From: Candidatus Merdisoma merdipullorum
Lineage (GTDB): Bacteria > Bacillota > Clostridia > Lachnospirales > Lachnospiraceae
DNA: 64,000 nucleotides
Assembly (NCBI GenBank): GCA_018715645.1
Contig: DVLE01000012.1
Coordinates: 1 to 64,000, forward strand
Reading direction: 5' to 3'
Within the stretch, counting starts at the first letter, position 1, and each line of letters begins with the position of its first letter. The notes under the pieces are model-generated. The model had not been told where the DNA came from, searched no databases, and saw only the letters and a list, made by a program, of their open reading frames with translations. A program made the translations under genes and the position numbers. Of this stretch, positions 59,553 through 64,000 are shown piece by piece.

Positions 59553-61559
59553 TTACTGCATCATCAGAAGCGAGAAGTTCTCAAGCGCATTGCACAGCTC
59601 TTTCATGAAGCGTGATGCAGGAGAGCCATCCACAGCCCTGTGATCGTAGGTCAGGCAAAGTCCCATTGCCTGGTAGGGCTTGATCTCTCCGTTTACTTCC
59701 TTGATGCGTGTCGTGGTTCCGCACACGCCCAGGATTCCCACCTGCGGCGGATTTACGATAGGCGTAAACATTTCTACTCCCAGAGAGCCCACATTGGAAA
59801 CCGTAAAGGTCGCTCCGGCCAGCATATCAGGCGTTGCCTTGCCCTCCTGGCAAATCTTTGCCAGACGCTTCGCCTCTACGCTGATCTCTGCCAGACTCAT
59901 CTGATCCGCATTGAAGATCGTCGGAACGAAAAGTCCCTTCGGCGTATCCACAGCCATTCCAAGGTGTACATGGCTGTACTTACGCAGCACATTCTCCTCC
60001 GGCATAATCGCGTTGAGATCCGGATGATGCAGGATAATCCTGGACACTGCGAAAAGCACCATATCGTTCAGCGTGATATTCGGCATTCCCATAGCTTCGC
60101 CGTTGGCCTTGATCTGCTTTCTCAAAGCAAGAAGCGCGCCTGCGTCGAAGGAATGGTAATGAGTAAGCTGAGCCATTGTGCTCAAGGACTTCATCATACC
60201 CTTTGCCGTAGCCTTTCTCACGCCTGAGAATTTCACATCCACATACTCTGCTTCTGCTGCCGCCGGAGCTGCTGCAGGTGCTTCCGCCTGTACAGGAGCC
60301 GCTGCGGGCGCGGAAACCGCCTGTGCGGGAGCCGCTGCGGGCGCTGCCGCAGGTGCGCTGGCCGCGTAAGCCTTTACGTCTGCCTCAATCACTCGTCCGT
60401 GCGGGCCTGTTCCTGCCGCCGCCGTAGCGTCCACGCCCAGCTCTTTGGCCGTCTTTCTGGCTCTCGGCGATACCTTTGCGTCAGGATTTGCCGGGCCGGA
60501 GGCTGCGGTCGCCACTGCAGGCGCTGCTGCTGCCGCAGGCGCCGGAGCTGCCGCAGGTGCAGGCGCTGCCGCCGGAGCCGTACCATCCTTCAGTCCTTCT
60601 ACGCTGTCTCCCGGCTGGCCAATCGCGCAGACAGGCGCCAGTACCGGAACCTCATCTCCATCCTGATAAAAGATCTCCAGAAGCTCACCTTCTGCTGTGG
60701 ACTCACACTCGAAGGATGCCTTATCCGTCTCATAGGTAAAGAGTACGTCGCCAATATTGACGTGATCTCCTTTCTTCTTCTGCCACTCGCTGATCATGCA
60801 CTCCTCTACGGTGATACCCGCCTTCGGCATGATAACAGTCTGGGCCATATGCGCTCCTGCTGCGGGCGCTGCTGCCGCCGCAGGCGCCGGGGCTGCTGCC
60901 GGTGCCGCTTCTGCAGGCGCTGCCGCAGGCGCTGTACCTTCCTTCAGTCCCTCGATGCTGTCTCCCGGCTGGCCGATCGCACATACATTCACCAGTACCG
61001 GAACCTCATCTCCATCCTGATAAAAGATCTCCAAAAGCTCGCCTTCTGCTGTAGACTCACACTCGAAGGATGCCTTATCTGTCTCATAAGTAAAGAGTAC
61101 GTCGCCAATATTGACGTGATCTCCCTTCTTTTTCAGCCACTCGGTAATCACACACTCTTCCACGGTGATTCCTGCCTTCGGCATCAGAACACCCTGAGCC
61201 ATATGCGCTCCTGCTGCGGGGGCTGCTGCCGGAGCTGCCGGAGCCGCTGCTGCCGGGGCTGCCTGCGCAGGTGCTTCCGCAGAGGCTGCGCCTCCATCTT
61301 TAATACCGGAAATATCGTCTCCCGGCTGGCCGATTGCACATACGTTTACCAGTACCGGAACTTCGTCTCCGTCCTGATAAAAAATTTCCAGAAGCTCACC
61401 TTCCGCTGTGGATTCACACTCAAAAGACGCCTTGTCCGTCTCATAAGTAAAAAGAACGTCGCCCACATTTACATGGTCGCCTTTCTTTTTCAACCACTCG
61501 GTAATCACGCATTCTTCCACCGTGATTCCCGCTTTTGGCATCAATACGCCTACTGCCAT
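59553..61559 (-). CDS. Dihydrolipoamide acyltransferase (E2) with three lipoyl domains
   Basis: 668-aa core enzyme of a 2-oxoacid dehydrogenase complex. Three nearly identical lipoyl domains, each with the lipoylated Lys in ETDKASFE, are joined by Ala/Pro-rich linkers. A peripheral subunit-binding domain follows (KVSPRARKTAKELGVD), then the catalytic acyltransferase domain with LTYDHRAVDGSPASRF (His and Asp of the active site). Three lipoyl domains are known from E. coli PDH E2 but are rare in Gram-positives. ATG 61559 has GGAGGT upstream. It follows the DeoR regulator gene and precedes E1; no E3 gene is present. Confidence 0.94.
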   Translation of the reverse strand: MAVGVLMPKAGITVEECVITEWLKKKGDHVNVGDVLFTYETDKASFECESTAEGELLEIFYQDGDEVPVLVNVCAIGQPGDDISGIKDGGAASAEAPAQAAPAAAAPAAPAAAPAAGAHMAQGVLMPKAGITVEECVITEWLKKKGDHVNIGDVLFTYETDKASFECESTAEGELLEIFYQDGDEVPVLVNVCAIGQPGDSIEGLKEGTAPAAAPAEAAPAAAPAPAAAAAPAAGAHMAQTVIMPKAGITVEECMISEWQKKKGDHVNIGDVLFTYETDKASFECESTAEGELLEIFYQDGDEVPVLAPVCAIGQPGDSVEGLKDGTAPAAAPAPAAAPAPAAAAAPAVATAASGPANPDAKVSPRARKTAKELGVDATAAAGTGPHGRVIEADVKAYAASAPAAAPAAAPAQAVSAPAAAPVQAEAPAAAPAAAEAEYVDVKFSGVRKATAKGMMKSLSTMAQLTHYHSFDAGALLALRKQIKANGEAMGMPNITLNDMVLFAVSRIILHHPDLNAIMPEENVLRKYSHVHLGMAVDTPKGLFVPTIFNADQMSLAEISVEAKRLAKICQEGKATPDMLAGATFTVSNVGSLGVEMFTPIVNPPQVGILGVCGTTTRIKEVNGEIKPYQAMGLCLTYDHRAVDGSPASRFMKELCNALENFSLLMMQ
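60606..60848 (-). repeat. Lipoyl-domain DNA repeat 3 of 3 (nearest catalytic domain)
   Basis: One of three direct repeats of about 242 bp inside the E2 gene, differing from the others by scattered, mostly silent changes and a MISEWQKKKGDHVNIG variant. Confidence 0.85.
60961..61202 (-). repeat. Lipoyl-domain DNA repeat 2 of 3
   Basis: Middle copy of the direct repeat inside the E2 gene. The encoded segment from the VITEWLKKKGDHVN region to CAIGQPGD is almost the same as in copy 1. Confidence 0.85.
61318..61559 (-). repeat. Lipoyl-domain DNA repeat 1 of 3 (N-terminal)
   Basis: First copy of the direct repeat, starting at the E2 start codon. The high identity of the three copies points to recent duplication or gene conversion. 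Confidence 0.85.
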
Positions 61560-61657
61560 TTTTCTTACCTCCATCATATTTGTTTCATTTATGTTTATTT
61601 AATTACTCACAGAATGATATTACGCTGCAAGCGTCAAAGCGCCTTTTGACACCTTCA

Positions 61658-62416
61658 TCACAAAATCTTCGTCCCGGCCTTTTCCGCCCTCCGGATAAGC
61701 TCCTCCGGCAGCCTGCCATCGCTTATGATACAGTCCACATCTTCCACGTTCCCGAAGGTGTAAGGAAGTATCTTTCCGCACTTGGAGCTGTCCATGAGGA
61801 TCACGCTTTTCCCCGCCTTCTGAAGCATCAGGCGCTTCACCAGCATTTCCTCCTCTTTTCCGCAGGTAAAGCCTCCTTCGTCCGTGTAACCGGATACTCC
61901 CAGAAACGCCGTAGCTATGTTGATGCTTTCCAGCATCTGCAGCGTACTCTGCCCGGACACTGCCTGGTTAAAGCGGTTCAACGTGCCTCCGCACATATGA
62001 ATGGTCGGCATCGAAAGTCTTCCAAGCTCCAGCACAATATTCGGACCTGTCGTAAAAATATTGACATCCATATCCGGCAGCGCCTGCGCCAAGGCCATGC
62101 TGGACGTTCCCGCATCCAGAAAAACCGCGCTTCCCGGCTCGATCAGCTTCAAAGCCTTTTTCGCCATCTCCCGTTTTGCCTTCATATTCGTATGCATCCG
62201 GGCTTCCAGCTTGATCTCTGTAGGACTTCCCCCCTGAACTACCGACACCGCTCCTCCGCGGGTACGATTGATCATTCCCTCCTGCTCCAGCTTTTCCAAG
62301 TCCCGGTGAATCGTCATTAAACTAACATCAGGAAAAAGCGCACTGAGCTCTTTGACTGTCACAGCACCTTTTTCCTGAATATATTTTCCGATCTTTTCCC
62401 GCCGAAGCTGGTTCAT
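61658..62416 (-). CDS. DeoR/GlpR family transcriptional regulator
   Basis: 252-aa regulator with a DeoR-type HTH (AVTVKELSALFPDVSLMTIHRDLEKLEQEG) and a C-terminal effector domain (AVFLDAGTSSMALAQAL, FTTGPNIVLELG, ATAFLGVSGYTDEGGFTC, SVILMDSSKCGK) of the phosphosugar-sensing type. It precedes the E2 and E1 genes in the same direction and probably controls them and itself. A strong promoter and a phased array of TAACA/TGTTA half-sites lie directly upstream. Control of an oxoacid dehydrogenase by a DeoR protein is unusual. Confidence 0.92.
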   Translation of the reverse strand: MNQLRREKIGKYIQEKGAVTVKELSALFPDVSLMTIHRDLEKLEQEGMINRTRGGAVSVVQGGSPTEIKLEARMHTNMKAKREMAKKALKLIEPGSAVFLDAGTSSMALAQALPDMDVNIFTTGPNIVLELGRLSMPTIHMCGGTLNRFNQAVSGQSTLQMLESINIATAFLGVSGYTDEGGFTCGKEEEMLVKRLMLQKAGKSVILMDSSKCGKILPYTFGNVEDVDCIISDGRLPEELIRRAEKAGTKIL

Positions 62417-62430
62417 AGTATGTATCCTCT

Positions 62431-62488
62431 TGTTAAATTTTGTTATATTTATCTCGTTTACTGTAACAGATTATAACATTTCATAACA
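62431..62488. promoter_or_regulatory. Phased TAACA/TGTTA operator array
   Basis: On the plus strand TGTTA occurs at 62431 and 62441, and TAACA at 62464, 62474 and 62484: two inverted groups, each with exact 10-bp spacing. They span the -10 box and the untranslated leader of the deoR-type gene, so they are candidate autoregulatory operators. Confidence 0.65.
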
Positions 62489-62498
62489 TTCAAGTCAA
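62470..62498 (-). promoter_or_regulatory. Sigma-A promoter of the DeoR/E2/E1 operon
   Basis: Minus-strand TTGACT (62493-62498) and TATAAT (62470-62475) with a 17-bp spacer, about 55 bp upstream of the regulator start codon. Confidence 0.75.
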
Positions 62499-62571
62499 CA
62501 TGTTTTTTCAGTACCGGACAGACGGTCCGGCCCGCATATTTCCTTATCTGCCAAGGCAAAAAATTCCAAAC

Positions 62572-62606
62572 AAAAACCCCGCTCCCGTTTCCGGGGCGAG
62601 GCTTTT
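62572..62606 (-). terminator. Terminator after queT
   Basis: Imperfect GC-rich stem (CCCCGCTCCCG with CCGGGGCGAGG) between A5 and T5 runs. On the minus strand the stem ends in GGGGTTTTTG. It lies about 30 bases after the queT stop and could act in both directions. Confidence 0.75.
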
Positions 62607-62633
62607 TCCGCAATCATCTGTTCTTTCAGTATC

Positions 62634-63122
62634 TCACGCCATCTTAAAAATTACGCTGCGGTATTTTTCCAGCACAGCCAGCAGAACCAGACCGATAATG
62701 CCGCAGGTCAGAATCTCTCCGATTCCCACAGTTCCCATCAGAAACGGAATGCCAAATGGTTCGCCGTAACCGTATTTCAATACCCAGGGAACAATCAGCA
62801 CATTTGCGATAATCGGCGGAAGCGGAGCCAGATACCTGCTCTTATTCCGCAGCAAATAAGTTCCAGCCGCACCAATCAACGTGGCTACGCTTCCGCAGAT
62901 CACATCCGCCAGGATTCCTCCGCCCAGCAGATTTGCGATGAGACAGCCGATAAACAGCCCCGGCACAGCCGCCGGAGTGAAAAAAGGCAGAATCGTCAGC
63001 GCTTCTGCGATACGTGTCTGAATCGCTCCGTAGCTGATGGGCTCAAACGCTATGCAGAGCACCACGTAGACAGCGGCAATCATGGCCGCCTGTGTCATAA
63101 ACAGTACCTTGTTCATTTTCAT
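62634..63122 (-). CDS. queT: QueT family queuosine-precursor transporter
   Basis: 162-aa integral membrane protein with five or six helices: MTQAAMIAAVYVVLCIAF, the conserved SYGAIQTRIAEALTILPFF, PGLFIGCLIANLLGGGILADVICGS, and a C-terminal helix. This is the QueT (COG4708) family, the substrate-binding component of ECF-type transporters for queuine or preQ1-type precursors. AAAGGAGAA precedes the ATG. A large structured leader, probably a preQ1-class riboswitch, lies upstream. No tgt/queA/queCDEF genes are in the window. Confidence 0.92.
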   Translation of the reverse strand: MKMNKVLFMTQAAMIAAVYVVLCIAFEPISYGAIQTRIAEALTILPFFTPAAVPGLFIGCLIANLLGGGILADVICGSVATLIGAAGTYLLRNKSRYLAPLPPIIANVLIVPWVLKYGYGEPFGIPFLMGTVGIGEILTCGIIGLVLLAVLEKYRSVIFKMA

Positions 63123-63142
63123 ATTCAGTTCTCCTTTAGTTT

Positions 63143-63232
63143 TGTTTTACGAGTGGAAGGTCTCGAACACTCGGCACATTTTACGGCGGTGACCGCCGGA
63201 AAGCCCGTAAGACCTTGGTTTTTTTGGGCTTT
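63143..63232 (-). promoter_or_regulatory. Structured leader of queT, candidate preQ1 riboswitch
   Basis: In minus-strand order: stem AAAGCCC/GGGCTTT (63226-63232 with 63200-63206), stem GGCGG/CCGCC (63185-63197), stem CGAGTG/CACTCG (63168-63173 with 63150-63155). The loop of the first stem holds AAGGTCT (63210-63216), which is fully complementary to AGACCTT (63157-63163) in the loop of the third, giving a kissing-loop or pseudoknot. It is followed by a short A-rich linker (AAAACAAAACTAAAGGAGAA) with the ribosome site. preQ1-II and preQ1-III riboswitches control queT genes and are pseudoknots, but I cannot match this one to either consensus from memory. Confidence 0.65.
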
Positions 63233-63339
63233 GCAACATGACATAGGATACCATAGTAGAAGAAAAAAAGCAAGAGGCGGTTAAATTTTGAAAAAACAAA
63301 TCCGCTTTCCCTGTCAAATTACCGCGGCAACGTGATGAA

Positions 63340-63368
63340 TTGACGAAGCTTCCTTTCTTTGCTAAGAT
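63340..63368 (+). promoter_or_regulatory. Sigma-A promoter of the NSS symporter gene
   Basis: TTGACG (63340-63345) and TAAGAT (63363-63368) with a 17-bp spacer, giving transcription from about 63375. The 63123-63459 gap between queT and this gene otherwise holds only the queT leader and a 5' hairpin. Confidence 0.65.
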
Positions 63369-63374
63369 ACCTTT

Positions 63375-63395
63375 ATACGCTGTTTTTCAGCGTAT
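63375..63395 (+). other. Perfect 8-bp hairpin at the symporter transcript 5' end
   Basis: ATACGCTG (63375-63382), T5 loop, CAGCGTAT (63388-63395), starting almost exactly at the predicted first transcribed base. It may protect the mRNA 5' end or serve as an operator. Confidence 0.5.
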
Positions 63396-63459
63396 GTCTG
63401 CACAATACCCGTCAGAAATCATTTCTGGCACGGACAAAAACAGAGGGAGAATGAGGAAA

Positions 63460-64000
63460 ATGGAAAAACGAGAAACATTTGCGTCCCGGCTGGGCTTTAT
63501 CCTGATCTCGGCCGGATGTGCCATCGGTCTTGGCAACGTATGGCGGTTTCCGTACATCACCGGAAAATATGGCGGAGCCGCATTTGTACTGATTTATTTG
63601 TGCTTTCTTGTGATTTTGGGAATTCCGATTATGGTTATGGAATTTTCCGTGGGGCGCGCAAGCCAGAAGTCTGCCGCCAGAAGCTTTCATGTACTTGAAC
63701 CCAAGGGAAGCAAATGGCATCTGACGAGCTATGTCGCCATCATCGGAAACTATCTTTTAATGATGTTTTACACGACGGTTGGCGGATGGATGCTGGCCTA
63801 TATCTATAAAATGATAACCGGTACCTTTGTAAATCTTACTCCGGACGAGGTAGGCGGTGTATTTAACAGCATGCTGGCCAATCCCGGAGAAATGACTTTC
63901 TGGATGATCATTACCGTCGTCGTAAGTTTCGGTGTCTGCAGCATGGGACTGCGTAACGGAGTCGAGCGTATCAACAAGGCTATGATGAGCCTGCTCTTTG
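63460..64000 (+). CDS. Sodium-dependent transporter, NSS/SNF family, N-terminal part
   Basis: Partial gene, open to the window end (about 180 codons). The product begins MEKRETFASRLGFILISAGC and continues AIGLGNVWRFPYITGKYGGA, the signature of helix 1 in neurotransmitter:sodium symporters (LeuT/MhsT/TnaT type) that import amino acids with Na+. Four or five helices are visible. ATG 63460 is chosen with GAGG close upstream; an in-frame ATG at 63451 sits right after GAGGGAGA and is the alternative. The amino-acid substrate (tryptophan, tyrosine or others) cannot be told. Confidence 0.92.
   Translation, partial: MEKRETFASRLGFILISAGCAIGLGNVWRFPYITGKYGGAAFVLIYLCFLVILGIPIMVMEFSVGRASQKSAARSFHVLEPKGSKWHLTSYVAIIGNYLLMMFYTTVGGWMLAYIYKMITGTFVNLTPDEVGGVFNSMLANPGEMTFWMIITVVVSFGVCSMGLRNGVERINKAMMSLLF

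Noticed and set aside
60399..61649. Arg/Cys-rich plus-strand frame opposite the E2 gene
   Set aside because: It mirrors the Ala/Pro linkers and lipoyl repeats of E2; the protein-like repeats come only from the repeated DNA.
63143..63180. preQ1-I aptamer at CGAGTG...CACTCG followed by AAAACTAA
   Set aside because: The A-rich tail resembles preQ1-I, but the loop lacks the conserved ACACCC and its bases are better explained by pairing with the upstream loop.
1..64000. CRISPR arrays, tRNA/rRNA genes, insertion sequences, prophage
   Set aside because: I looked for short regular repeats, cloverleaf segments, transposase or integrase proteins and found none I could support.

Overview
The window looks like chromosomal DNA of an anaerobic Clostridia bacterium, most probably Lachnospiraceae. 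The gene set is Firmicute: MutS2, RecD2, CdaA/CdaR, ComF, a T-box leader, QueT and an HtrA-like protease with the N-terminal form common in that family. Base composition is balanced to slightly GC-rich, A/G-rich Shine-Dalgarno sequences are strong, and sigma-A promoters are easy to read. I see no tRNA, rRNA, CRISPR array, insertion sequence or prophage, so this reads as ordinary chromosome carrying two variable surface-polysaccharide blocks.

Layout. (1) 1-8.9 kb: start of a membrane-anchored HtrA-type protease (-), then mutS2 and two two-component systems (+), the second a shortened KdpD-like kinase with its regulator and no kdp pump genes; a GGDEF protein (-) converges on them. (2) 9-10.3 kb: a CDP-glycerol glycerophosphotransferase-like gene (+). 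(3) 10.4-26.1 kb: a tightly packed minus-strand operon for a decorated surface glycan. It runs from fkp (GDP-fucose synthesis) through several glycosyltransferases, rfbD (dTDP-rhamnose), two related GT-C-like membrane proteins, an MBOAT/SGNH O-acylation pair and two acyltransferases to rfbF (CDP-glucose). A putative fucosyltransferase is divergent from fkp. (4) 27.0-30.4 kb: a tryptophan-specific T-box leader (specifier TGG) controlling a trpXYZ-type ABC transporter. (5) 30.5-38.1 kb: a second glycan block with three GT2 enzymes, a Wzx-like flippase, a DUF2142-like membrane protein with a duplicated ectodomain, and an HPr-like protein. (6) 38.2-47.5 kb: housekeeping genes, namely cdaR, cdaA, two uncharacterised membrane proteins, comF, recD2, an mreB-family gene and lplA. 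(7) 47.7-56.6 kb: an RpiR-led sugar operon with a ribose-type ABC transporter, xylulokinase-like kinase, two epimerases and two SIS-domain isomerases. (8) 56.9-62.4 kb: a DeoR-led operon for a 2-oxoacid dehydrogenase complex with a three-lipoyl-domain E2 and a fused E1 alpha-beta, but no E3. (9) 62.6-64 kb: queT behind an elaborate candidate riboswitch leader, and the start of an NSS-family symporter.

How parts may work together. Fkp, the fucosyltransferase, RfbD and the O-acylation genes point to a fucose- and rhamnose-containing acylated surface glycan. LplA could lipoylate the three-domain E2. The RpiR operon combines import, epimerisation, phosphorylation and isomerisation, as for a rare pentose or ketose.

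The most promising candidates for something undescribed are the pseudoknot/kissing-loop leader of queT, the rare-sugar operon, the 10-bp-phased operator array of the DeoR operon, and the fucose/rhamnose O-acylated glycan locus. All functions are inferred from sequence by eye; no database search was possible.
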